Below the pieces are notes generated by a model, which was not told the DNA's origin, ran no database searches, and saw only the letters and a program-made list of their open reading frames with translations. The translations under genes and the position numbers were made by a program. From positions 62,001-126,000 of the forward strand of contig OY970206.1 in the NCBI GenBank assembly GCA_963708425.1: DNA of 64,000 nucleotides, in the 5' to 3' direction. How positions within the stretch are numbered: position 1 is the first letter of the stretch; each line of letters opens with the position of its first letter. Origin of the DNA: JACMNW01 sp963708425 (GTDB lineage: Bacteria > Pseudomonadota > Alphaproteobacteria > Rhodobacterales > Rhodobacteraceae). Of the stretch, positions 1 through 7,886 are shown one piece after another.

Positions 1-2
1 CG

Positions 3-47
3 GAATTGATCATTGGCCAATCAACTGGCCCTGCCCCGTCAAAGTAG
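3..47 (+). CDS. Possible 3' end of an upstream gene (partial)
   Basis: One frame is open from the window edge to a TAG at 45-47, giving a short tail ending PAPSK. It stops 21 bp before the beta-glucosidase start, which would suit a shared operon, for example a sugar transporter gene. Fifteen codons are too few to identify the product, and the frame may be open by chance. Confidence 0.2.
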   Translation, partial: ELIIGQSTGPAPSK

Positions 48-68
48 CCCTGAAGCAGGACATTAATC

Positions 69-1391
69 ATGAAAATGAGCCGCGATGATTTTCCTGAGGG
101 CTTTGTCTTTGGCGCTGCAACGGCCGCCTACCAGATTGAGGGACACAGCTTTGGCGGCGCGGGATCAACGCATTGGGATACCTTTGCCGCCACCCTAGGC
201 AACGTCGTGCGGGCTGAAGACGGGCACTTGGCCTGCGATCACTATCACCGCTGGCCGGAAGACCTTGATCTGCTGCGCGACGGCAATTTCGATGGCTACC
301 GCTTTTCCACATCCTGGGCACGCGTTATGCCCGATGGCCGCACCGTCAATCCCGAAGGTCTGGCCTACTATGACAAACTGGTCGATGGCATGCTGGAACG
401 TGGCCTGAAACCTTTCCAGACGCTGTACCACTGGGAAATGCCCTCGGCGCTTGCCGATCTTGGTGGTTGGACCAACCGCGATGTCGCTCATTGGTTCGCC
501 GATTTCGCCGAGGTGATCAGCCGCAAAATCGGCGACCGGGTCGCCGCAACTGCCACCATAAATGAGCCATGGTGCGTTGCATGGCTTTCGCATTTCATCG
601 GTGCACACGCGCCGGGGCACCGTGACATTCGGGCAACCGCCCGTGCCATGCACCATGTCTTGTTGGCACACGGGGCCGCAGTCGAACGCCTGCGCAGCTT
701 TGATCAACCCAACCTCGGCATCGTGCTGAACTTCGATCATGCCCAACCTGCATCAGACAGTGCTGGTGACAAACGGGCCGGGGCCACATGGGATGGCATC
801 TTTAACCGCTGGTTTATCGAAGGCATCACCAAAGGCACCTACCCTGCTGAAGTGATGGAAGGTCTGGCACCGCATATGCCCGAAAACTGGCAGGCCGATA
901 TGCCGACAATCGGGCAACCGCTGGATTGGCTTGGCGTCAATTACTACACCCGCCACATCCTCGCCGATGCACCCGGCACGGCTTGGCCCAGCCTGCGTGA
1001 TGTCCCCGGTCCATTGCCCAAAACCCAAATGGGCTGGGAGGTGTATCCCGAAGGCCTGCATGGCTTTCTAACCCGCATGGCCCGCGATTACGTTGGCGAC
1101 CTGCCAATCTATGTCACAGAAAACGGCATGGCCAACGCTGACGAACTGCTGAACGGTGCCGTGCAAGACGCAGTGCGCGAGGATTATCTGTTCGCCCATC
1201 TTGATGCGACACGCCGCGCCATTGCAGACGGCGCGAATGTGAAAGGCTTTTTCTATTGGTCACTGCTGGACAATTATGAATGGGCGGAAGGCTATGAAAA
1301 ACGCTTCGGTCTGGTGCATGTTGATTTCGATAGCTTGAAGCGCACGCCAAAAGCATCTTATCACGCGTTGAAACGCGCGCTCGCGCGATGA
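69..1391 (+). CDS. Beta-glucosidase, glycoside hydrolase family 1
   Basis: A retaining GH1 beta-glycosidase of 440 residues, the usual family length, predicted to hydrolyse cellobiose or other beta-glucosides in the cytoplasm. The N-terminal FVFGAATAAYQIEG block, the TINEPW acid/base motif (Glu near residue 166) and the YVTENGMA nucleophile motif (Glu near 351) are all present, as is the C-terminal SLLDNYEWAEGY glucose-binding segment. No signal peptide is seen. A GCAGGA ribosome site precedes the ATG; an in-frame ATG at 75 is an alternative start. Its stop overlaps the glucokinase start (ATGA), so released glucose would be phosphorylated by the product of the next gene. Exact substrate is inferred. 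Confidence 0.95.
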   Translation: MKMSRDDFPEGFVFGAATAAYQIEGHSFGGAGSTHWDTFAATLGNVVRAEDGHLACDHYHRWPEDLDLLRDGNFDGYRFSTSWARVMPDGRTVNPEGLAYYDKLVDGMLERGLKPFQTLYHWEMPSALADLGGWTNRDVAHWFADFAEVISRKIGDRVAATATINEPWCVAWLSHFIGAHAPGHRDIRATARAMHHVLLAHGAAVERLRSFDQPNLGIVLNFDHAQPASDSAGDKRAGATWDGIFNRWFIEGITKGTYPAEVMEGLAPHMPENWQADMPTIGQPLDWLGVNYYTRHILADAPGTAWPSLRDVPGPLPKTQMGWEVYPEGLHGFLTRMARDYVGDLPIYVTENGMANADELLNGAVQDAVREDYLFAHLDATRRAIADGANVKGFFYWSLLDNYEWAEGYEKRFGLVHVDFDSLKRTPKASYHALKRALAR

Positions 1392-2398
1392 CGGAGACTG
1401 CGATGCCCGCCACCCCAGCCCTTGTCGCCGATATCGGCGGGACCAATACGCGCGTTGCTTTGGCCGATGGCGCAGTTGTGCGCCAAGACAGCATCGCCAA
1501 GTTTCGCAACGCAGAATTCACCGGCATCGACGCCGTGCTTACCCGCTATATGGAACAGGAAAACCTGACCGATCTTGGCGGTGCCTGCGTGGCTGGCGCC
1601 GGGCCGGTGCAAGACGGCGCGGTGACCATGACCAACCTGTTTGACGAAAATGATCAACCGTGGATCATCGACAACGCCCGCGTGATCCGCGCCACCGGTG
1701 CGACCAACGTTGCCATACTGAATGATCTGCAGGCGCAGGGCCAGGCGCTTGGTCATCTGGCGCCGCAATTCATCCGCACGGTGATCGCGGGCCCCGCGAA
1801 ACCCGGCGCATCCATGCTGGTGGTCGGTCTGGGCACTGGCGTCAACGCGGCGCCGGTGCACAACACGCCGTCAGGGCGGGTGGTGCCGCCGTCGGAATGT
1901 GGCCATGTTAATTTGCCGGTACGCAATGCCGAAGACCTGAGGCTGGTGCATTTTATCGAGGCACGGCTCGCCGACGCTGGCGAGGTTCCCCATGCCGGGG
2001 TGGAAGAGGCGCTGGCGGGCCGCGGTCTGGTCAATCTGTACGCCTTCGCATCCGCAGAAGCAGGTGCACCTGCCGAACAGACCTCGGCACAAGTGCTGAC
2101 AGCGCTTGCTTCGGGCGATCCGATCGCCGGACATGCCGCCCGGCTGTACGTACGGATACTGGCGCAGACTTTGGGTGATCTGGCACTGATCCACCTGCCC
2201 TATGACGGTATTTTCTTGATCGGCGGCATGTCACGCGCGATGACGCCGCATTTTGCCACTTACGGGTTGGAACAAGCGTTCCGCGAAATGCGCCGCGTGG
2301 ATTTGCTGGTCAAAGACTTCTCGGTGTCTGTCGTGGAAGACGATTTCGCCGCGCTGACGGGGTGCGCAGCCTATTTGGCCGCAGGCGGTCGCGGTTAG
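1388..2398 (+). CDS. glk: Glucokinase
   Basis: An ATP-dependent glucokinase of the bacterial Glk/ROK-related family, 336 residues, making glucose-6-phosphate. The phosphate-binding motif VADIGGTNTR lies at about residues 14-23, and the family blocks ILNDLQAQG, GLGTGVNAAPV and ECGHVNLP are readable. It begins inside the beta-glucosidase stop codon (4 bp overlap), so the two are translationally coupled and form a beta-glucoside to glucose-6-phosphate module. A second ATG at 1403 is possible. The Entner-Doudoroff pathway is the usual fate of the product in this order, but no such gene lies nearby. Confidence 0.93.
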   Translation: MTETAMPATPALVADIGGTNTRVALADGAVVRQDSIAKFRNAEFTGIDAVLTRYMEQENLTDLGGACVAGAGPVQDGAVTMTNLFDENDQPWIIDNARVIRATGATNVAILNDLQAQGQALGHLAPQFIRTVIAGPAKPGASMLVVGLGTGVNAAPVHNTPSGRVVPPSECGHVNLPVRNAEDLRLVHFIEARLADAGEVPHAGVEEALAGRGLVNLYAFASAEAGAPAEQTSAQVLTALASGDPIAGHAARLYVRILAQTLGDLALIHLPYDGIFLIGGMSRAMTPHFATYGLEQAFREMRRVDLLVKDFSVSVVEDDFAALTGCAAYLAAGGRG

Positions 2399-2457
2399 CA
2401 AAGACATTGAGAACGCCTTGGCGGGCCGGTCCCCCTTTTGTCACCATCTTAACGCAT

Positions 2458-3129
2458 TCAACCCTTCTCGCGGGGCAGGTTTTCCAACAAAAACGCCAAA
2501 GTCGCCCCTAAGCCATCATTGGCAATGCCATGCCCGGTGCCGCGCATGACGTGGCTATAGGTCTTAAACCCATTGGCAATCAGCACATCACCTGCTGCCG
2601 CCATACTAGAAAACGGCACCATCGGGTCTTGATCGCCGTGGATCAACAATATTGGCGGCTTCACCCTAACCTCCCCCGCTAGGGCAGCCGGTTCCAGCAA
2701 TCGCCCTGAAATGGCAACCACCGCCGCCACAGCTTGGGCGCGGCGCGGGGCCACATGCATGCTGATCATCGCCCCTTGCGAAAAACCGACCAAACCAAGG
2801 TCCGCGTCCGTCAAGTCGGCCTCTGCAAGGCAGGCATCAAGGAAGTCATTCAACGCCACCGATGATGTGGCCAATCCCGCAGCGGCAGCGGCTTCGGATG
2901 ATCCGTCAAGCCACGGGATCGGGAACCATTGATAGCCAAAAGGATTGCCGGGGCATGATTGTGGCGCGTCGGGAGCATAAAACATCGTGTGGGGCAAATG
3001 CTCTGCCAACACGTCAGCCAGACTCAGCAAATCAGCCCCATCAGCGCCGTAACCATGCACAAACACCACGACGGACCGCGCCTTGCCCGATTTTGCCGCG
3101 CGCCGCGCGAATTTCAAACCGTTTGTCAC
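2458..3129 (-). CDS. Alpha/beta hydrolase, carboxylesterase/phospholipase type
   Basis: A 223-residue cytoplasmic serine hydrolase of the carboxylesterase/lysophospholipase (YpfH-like) family. The oxyanion motif FVHGYGADG occurs at residues 23-31, the nucleophile elbow GFSQGA puts Ser at 117, and Asp168 in GDQDPMVP and His200 in GTGHGI complete the triad. The substrate cannot be read from sequence; short-chain esters are typical. Its start overlaps the alkA-like stop by 4 bp, so the two are cotranscribed. It converges with glk, with about 60 bp between the stops. Confidence 0.88.
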   Translation of the reverse strand: MTNGLKFARRAAKSGKARSVVVFVHGYGADGADLLSLADVLAEHLPHTMFYAPDAPQSCPGNPFGYQWFPIPWLDGSSEAAAAAGLATSSVALNDFLDACLAEADLTDADLGLVGFSQGAMISMHVAPRRAQAVAAVVAISGRLLEPAALAGEVRVKPPILLIHGDQDPMVPFSSMAAAGDVLIANGFKTYSHVMRGTGHGIANDGLGATLAFLLENLPREKG

Positions 3130-3761
3130 CTAATGCCCTCTCTGGATTTTACCACGCGGTAATAAGAAAAAAGCAACCGCGCGGCAACAGACCGCCACGG
3201 CGACCAATCTTCCGCCATCGCCCGCAAATGCCGCTCATTTGGCCTGCTTTCAAGCTGAAACAACTCTTTCGCCGCTTCTTGCAGCGCCAGATCGCCCGGC
3301 GCAAACACATCTGCCCGCCCAAGCGCGAACATTGCATAAATCTCGGCTGTCCATCGGCCAATGCCGGGCACCGCTACCAGATTTGCAATCACGGCTTCAT
3401 CGGGCAGGTGCGGCAAAGCGTCAAAATCAATTCCCGCCGCCGCCAAAGCATGGGCATAGCGGGCCTTCTGGCGCGACAGACCGCAACCGCGAAGGGTTTC
3501 CTCTGACGCTTCGGCAATCGCCCCTGGCTGCGTCAGCCCAGCACTTTCAAGCCTGCTCCAGATAGCATTGGCTGAGGCAACCGAAACCTGTTGGCTGACA
3601 ATCGCCCCAAACAGCGCCGCGAACCCGGCCTGATTTCGACGCAGCGGCAATGGCCCGGTTTCCCGCAAAGCCCGAGCGAATCTGGCATCCCGCTCTGCCA
3701 GCCAAACCGCCCCTTCGGCCACGCAGGCGTCTGATGTGATAATCCGGCCGGGCATTCGCAT
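3126..3761 (-). CDS. DNA-3-methyladenine glycosylase II family protein
   Basis: A 211-residue base-excision-repair glycosylase of the HhH-GPD superfamily, AlkA branch, which removes alkylated purines. The helix-hairpin-helix is VPGIGRWTAE (residues 131-140), followed by the catalytic Asp at about 157 in FAPGDLALQ. It lacks the N-terminal regulatory domain of Ada-AlkA fusions and has no iron-sulfur Cys loop, which argues against EndoIII/MutY. It is the upstream gene of a two-gene unit with the hydrolase. Divergent from the MFS gene across roughly 100 bp. Confidence 0.87.
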   Translation of the reverse strand: MRMPGRIITSDACVAEGAVWLAERDARFARALRETGPLPLRRNQAGFAALFGAIVSQQVSVASANAIWSRLESAGLTQPGAIAEASEETLRGCGLSRQKARYAHALAAAGIDFDALPHLPDEAVIANLVAVPGIGRWTAEIYAMFALGRADVFAPGDLALQEAAKELFQLESRPNERHLRAMAEDWSPWRSVAARLLFSYYRVVKSREGIR

Positions 3762-3865
3762 TCTCCGTTGCTCGCGGCAGACCTACCGCGACAGACCCCG
3801 AAACACCAGCCGAGGCGCACCATTTTGCGCTTGAAGCCACCTGGACGCCGCCCTACCCATTGCTG

Positions 3866-5098
3866 ATGACACAAGCCGCCGCCCTTCCCGACAATGATGC
3901 TAAAGCCCGCCGCAATGTGTGGGTGTTGGTTGCGGCTCAAGCCGTTCTTGGCGCGCAGATGCCGATGGTCTTCACGATTGCGGGACTGGCAGGGCAAACA
4001 CTGGCATCGAACCCGTGCTGGGCCACGCTGCCAATTTCTTGCATGGTGATCGGTTCGATGCTGACGGCGACGCCGCTGTCAGCGTTGATGCAAAAATATG
4101 GTCGCAGGGCGGGCTTCGCAGTTGGGGCGCTGGGCGGCATGATTGGTGCGGCGATTGGGGCGTGGGGGCTGATCAACCATTCCTTCGTCGCATTTCTGAT
4201 TGGCGCGCTGTTCACCGGCATTTATATGTCGGCGCAGGGGTTCTACCGGTTTGCAGCGACTGATACCGCGTCAGAGGCGTTTCGTCCGAAGGCGATTTCC
4301 TATGTGATGGCGGGCGGGTTGTTGTCTGCCGTTTTGGGGCCGCAGCTGGTCAAGGTAACGGTTGAAGGCATGGCCGTGACGTTTTTGGGCACCTATCTGG
4401 CGGTGATCGCGTTGAACGCGGTGGGGATATTCCTGTTCCTGTTCCTGGACATTCCAAAACCGAAACCGCCTGTTGAAGGCGCTTCAAAAGGGCGGTCGCG
4501 GATGGAGCTGATCCGGACGCCGCAGATCGCGGTTGCGGTTATTGTGGGGACGGTTTCGTATGCGTTGATGAACCTGGTGATGACATCGTCGCCGCTGGCG
4601 GTGGTGGGGTGCGGGTTTGCGAAAAGTGATGCGGCCGATGTTGTGACGGCGCATGTTTTGGCGATGTATGTGCCGTCGTTCTTTACCGGCCATATCATCG
4701 CGCGGATCGGGGTTGAACGGGTGATGGCGATCGGGCTGGTTATCCTTGCCGGGGCCGGGGTGGTCGCCTTCGCGGGGGTTACTTTGCCACACTTCTTTGG
4801 GGCGTTGATGTTGTTGGGGGTGGGGTGGAACTTCGGTTTCATCGGGGCCACGACGATGCTGACGGGGGCCCATGCTGAGGAAGAGCGGGGGCGGATGCAG
4901 GGAATGAACGACCTGATCTTGTTCGGCGGGGTTACCTTGGCTTCGATTTCTTCGGGGGGGTTGATGAACTGTTCGGGGGGGACGGTTCAGGAGGGCTGGC
5001 ATGCTGTAAATCTGGCGATGCTGCCGTTTTTGGCGCTGGCTGGCGGGGCTTTGATTTGGTTGGCGATGCGGGTCAAGGATATGAAACCGGCGGAGTAA
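3866..5098 (+). CDS. MFS transporter
   Basis: A multi-pass inner-membrane transporter of about 410 residues with roughly 12 hydrophobic segments and a hydrophilic central loop around residues 195-210 (DIPKPKPPVEGASKGRS), matching the two six-helix halves of the major facilitator superfamily. The first cytoplasmic loop carries QKYGRRAGF, close to the MFS motif A. I chose ATG 3866; a TTG at 3860 is in frame and no strong ribosome site supports either. Codon use becomes G-rich toward the 3' end. The substrate is unknown; neighbours give no hint. Confidence 0.85.
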   Translation: MTQAAALPDNDAKARRNVWVLVAAQAVLGAQMPMVFTIAGLAGQTLASNPCWATLPISCMVIGSMLTATPLSALMQKYGRRAGFAVGALGGMIGAAIGAWGLINHSFVAFLIGALFTGIYMSAQGFYRFAATDTASEAFRPKAISYVMAGGLLSAVLGPQLVKVTVEGMAVTFLGTYLAVIALNAVGIFLFLFLDIPKPKPPVEGASKGRSRMELIRTPQIAVAVIVGTVSYALMNLVMTSSPLAVVGCGFAKSDAADVVTAHVLAMYVPSFFTGHIIARIGVERVMAIGLVILAGAGVVAFAGVTLPHFFGALMLLGVGWNFGFIGATTMLTGAHAEEERGRMQGMNDLILFGGVTLASISSGGLMNCSGGTVQEGWHAVNLAMLPFLALAGGALIWLAMRVKDMKPAE

Positions 5099-5180
5099 CA
5101 CGCGTGTTACGATTGCTAATGTATTGATATAACAGTATTACATAGAAAATCTTAAAACTTTTTAAACTACTTAGCACGGG

Positions 5181-5211
5181 GGGGGCAGACCGAGACTGGC
5201 CTGCCCCCTTT
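5181..5211 (+). terminator. Hairpin between convergent MFS and methyltransferase genes
   Basis: GGGGGCAG (5181-5188) pairs with CTGCCCCC (5201-5208) over a 12-base loop, followed by only three T. It lies downstream of the MFS gene after an AT-rich stretch (5100-5175). A weak intrinsic terminator is the best reading. Confidence 0.5.
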
Positions 5212-5229
5212 GCTGATCAAGTGCCGCCG

Positions 5230-6078
5230 TCAGTGCTTGGTGACGACCACCTCCAGATACGGGCTTGGCAGCACCATCGTGCCGTCTTTGGCGCGATTGA
5301 ACCGGTCGATAAGTGCCAACAGATCATGCTCCAGCACCGGTTTCTGCGGATCTGGCAACGCGCCAAAAGCCTTATGGACCGGGCCATACCATGTCCGAAA
5401 CACATCGACCCAATGCGCGGGGGATTTGTAGCGGAACGTGAAGTTCCGCGGCGTTGCAACGACCGACCCCGCCTTTGCAAAGAATTCGTCCAGCCTTTCT
5501 TGTGTGCCCCACAACGCGGGCGACTTTACACCAGCGACGGGTGGAATGTGGCTGCCGATCGTTTTGAACACCTGGCCGATGAAGCTGTCTGGCGTCCAGT
5601 TGGCCAGGCCGATTTTTCCGCCTGTTTTGCAGACGCGCAAGAGTTCACCGGCGGCTTTGTCCTGATCGGGGGTGAACATCACACCGAAGGTTGACACCAC
5701 AGCATCAAAGGTGGCGTCGGCGAACGGCAAAGCCTCGGCATCGGCGGTTTGAAACGACACGTTCAGCCCCTCGGCCTTGGCGCGGGCTTGGCCACGATCC
5801 AGCAAGGATTGGACATAGTCGGTTGAGGTGACATCGCACCAGCGGCGCGCTGCGGCCAAGGTGGCATTGCCGTTGCCAGCAGCCACATCCAGCACCTTGG
5901 CGCCTGACCGCAAATCCATGGCTTCGCACAGCGATTCGCCCACGATCTGCAAGGTGGTTCCGATAACGGCATAGTCGCCCGAGGACCAAGCCCCTTGCTG
6001 GCGGGTTTTCAGGGCTGCAAGGTCGGGTGCCGCTTGCTTTGTTGCGGGTTTTGATGTTGTTTGATCTAATGTCGACAT
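5230..6078 (-). CDS. Class I SAM-dependent methyltransferase
   Basis: A 282-residue methyltransferase of the UbiE/COQ5-like Methyltransf_11 group. Motif I, KVLDVAAGNGN, is at residues 61-71; motif II/III are seen as the acidic strand ends around DYVQSLLDRG and FQTADAEALPF. The C-terminal half (FTFRYKSPAHWVDVFRTWYGP) is typical of small-molecule methyltransferases found beside HxlR regulators. A good ribosome site (AAAGGAAAA) precedes the ATG. The regulator gene lies upstream in the same orientation and an HxlR-type operator sits between them. The acceptor substrate is unknown; ubiquinone biosynthesis is unlikely because of the dedicated regulator. Confidence 0.88.
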   Translation of the reverse strand: MSTLDQTTSKPATKQAAPDLAALKTRQQGAWSSGDYAVIGTTLQIVGESLCEAMDLRSGAKVLDVAAGNGNATLAAARRWCDVTSTDYVQSLLDRGQARAKAEGLNVSFQTADAEALPFADATFDAVVSTFGVMFTPDQDKAAGELLRVCKTGGKIGLANWTPDSFIGQVFKTIGSHIPPVAGVKSPALWGTQERLDEFFAKAGSVVATPRNFTFRYKSPAHWVDVFRTWYGPVHKAFGALPDPQKPVLEHDLLALIDRFNRAKDGTMVLPSPYLEVVVTKH

Positions 6079-6265
6079 TGTAATTTTCCTTTGGTTGTCT
6101 GGTGCTTGGCAGTGCCAAGTTCAGTTCTGCTCTAGACGGACCGATGTTTGTGCCCGAAAAAGCGGCGCTAACGCCGACGCGAACCAATCTGGAAACGTTC
6201 TTAAAGGATCGCCTGTCGGCATACCGATATTGCCATGAATCGCCGTTGTGCGGCTAGTGCAGGAA

Positions 6266-6285
6266 CTGTACTAATCCCAGTACAG
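6266..6285. promoter_or_regulatory. HxlR/DUF24-type operator
   Basis: CTGTACT (6266-6272), six spacer bases, then AGTACAG (6279-6285) form a perfect inverted repeat. Its core GTACT-N6-AGTAC resembles the operators known for HxlR/DUF24 regulators such as YodB and CatR. It lies between the HxlR gene and the methyltransferase gene, about 190 bp upstream of the latter. Confidence 0.6.
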
Positions 6286-6314
6286 ATTATGGATCGGCGC
6301 TGAAATAATCGCGA

Positions 6315-6998
6315 TCATGCGTCAGCGTATGAGCTTCGGACCATCCATTTTGAGATGGTCGCGGCCAAATTCTGATTTCCAATCAAGGAAATTTTACCGC
6401 GTGACACTTCGCCGAAAAGGTCGGAAAGGCCCATCCATGCCGAAGTCATCGCCTTCAGATCGGCAGTCACATACAGATCGACGTTATGGCCGGGGTCGAT
6501 TGCGCACAGATCAACCGGGTTTCCGGGTTTCGCTATCACCCAATAGCTTTGCTCGGGCCGAGGCAATTCAGGATAGGTGAACTGGATCACCGTGCGCTGC
6601 TTACCCGGCAATGCAGCGGCATCGATTTTGCGCCGCATGTTCCACATCAACAGCCTGGCATCGAGGTGTTCCAAAGTTACATCGGCATCAATGTTTCGGT
6701 GCGCCCATTTGCCCAAAGCGTAGACGATGGGCCGCAAATCGTCAGTTTTTCTTGTGGTCGTATAGCAAATCTCGCCATTTGCGCGGCTTTCTGACCGCAG
6801 GATCAGGCCGTGCGCCTCCATTTCCTTCAGCCGCTTGGAAAGTAGGGTCGGCGACATGCGCGGCACGCCGCGACGGATTTCGTTGAAATGGGTGGAGCCG
6901 GACCACATTTCGCACAAGATCAGCAGGGTCCAGCGTGGCTCCAGCACCTCGCAGGCCTTGGCGACAGGACAGAACTGATTGTAGCCTTCAAGCGACAT
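6315..6998 (-). CDS. HxlR family transcriptional regulator with C-terminal SCP2-like domain
   Basis: A 227-residue regulator. Residues 8-100 form the HxlR winged helix (CPVAKACEVLEPRWTLLIL, then FNEIRRGVPRMSPTLLSKRLKEME), which in this family often senses quinones, aldehydes or redox stress through a cysteine; Cys10 and Cys16 near the N terminus are candidates. The C-terminal 110 residues look like the SCP2 sterol-carrier-type ligand pocket seen in long HxlR proteins. An AGAGGA ribosome site supports the start. It is followed by a palindromic operator and a methyltransferase gene, its likely target. Confidence 0.88.
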   Translation of the reverse strand: MSLEGYNQFCPVAKACEVLEPRWTLLILCEMWSGSTHFNEIRRGVPRMSPTLLSKRLKEMEAHGLILRSESRANGEICYTTTRKTDDLRPIVYALGKWAHRNIDADVTLEHLDARLLMWNMRRKIDAAALPGKQRTVIQFTYPELPRPEQSYWVIAKPGNPVDLCAIDPGHNVDLYVTADLKAMTSAWMGLSDLFGEVSRGKISLIGNQNLAATISKWMVRSSYADA

Positions 6999-7112
6999 GG
7001 CAAAATCCTCTTTCCGAAACTATGGGAAGGCGGGCTTCTTGCGTCCAGTCCTGATAGTGTACCAGTTTTGCAATGCTTAGGCAGGTCGGGATTTTGTGAC
7101 TTTGAGCAGTGA

Positions 7113-7886
7113 CTACCAGCGCCCGGTCAGGCCGCGCCATGCAAGGCGGCCGCGGCGGGCGAATTCGGATTGGTGCAGGCGGCCTTCGGTGACGCTTGCC
7201 GGGTCTGTTGCGGCAAGGGTTAGCAGGGCTTTGGTTTGCCACGCCGGGTAAAGCGCCGGGGCAGCTTTGGCAGGGATGCTGGCGCGGGTGGTTTGGGCGG
7301 TTTGCAGGCGGGCGAGGCCGGTTCGGGCCAGAGCAGTGATGGCCTGCGGGCTGGTGTCCGGCAAGGGCACCCTGCCCCGTGCCGTCAGGTCTGGCACGGC
7401 GCGCAGGTAGTTTAGCAGCGCCGTGGCCCAGCCGGAGTTTCGGGCGGCTTGTTCGGCGGTATCTGGCGCACCAAGCGATTTCGCGGCAAGCCACATCAGG
7501 GCGGCACCGGTGTCTTCTAAGTAATCGCCCAGCTCTGCGTCAGTATTGAACGGATCATGGCCGATATCCCAGCGGCGGGCGGCGATCAGGCGGTCAAGCG
7601 TGGCGATGGGCAGGTTTTTGGTGTGGATGACGTGGTGCAATGGCCCTGCAACTTCGTGTGCGAGGGCGGCACCGGAGGCCGGGCTTGCTACGACATCACG
7701 CCACCATTGCAGGCGCATTTCGGCGATCAACGGTTCCTGCGTGATCCACGGCGCGCGGGCAACTTCCAGATTGAAGGCGTAGAGCGGGAACAGGGCTTCA
7801 CGGGCTGCAGGCGGGGCGGCCATGGTTGCGGCAAAGCGGTCTGGATCGCCGCGTTCAACCAAGGCGGCGCAGGCGTTTAAGGTCAC
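7113..7886 (-). CDS. Squalene/phytoene synthase family protein (NDUFAF6-like)
   Basis: A 257-residue member of the trans-isoprenyl diphosphate synthase fold, starting FPLYAFNLEVARAP and RLQWWRDVV. The two Asp-rich motifs (DxxxD) expected of squalene and phytoene synthases are not seen: the second-motif region reads LGDYLEDTGAALMW and the first has only a single Asp in WWRD. This matches the non-catalytic relatives of mitochondrial NDUFAF6, linked to respiratory complex I assembly, better than a carotenoid enzyme. Its ATG overlaps the cimA stop by 4 bp, so it is translated with cimA. No carotenoid genes are nearby. Confidence 0.78.
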   Translation of the reverse strand: MTLNACAALVERGDPDRFAATMAAPPAAREALFPLYAFNLEVARAPWITQEPLIAEMRLQWWRDVVASPASGAALAHEVAGPLHHVIHTKNLPIATLDRLIAARRWDIGHDPFNTDAELGDYLEDTGAALMWLAAKSLGAPDTAEQAARNSGWATALLNYLRAVPDLTARGRVPLPDTSPQAITALARTGLARLQTAQTTRASIPAKAAPALYPAWQTKALLTLAATDPASVTEGRLHQSEFARRGRLAWRGLTGRW

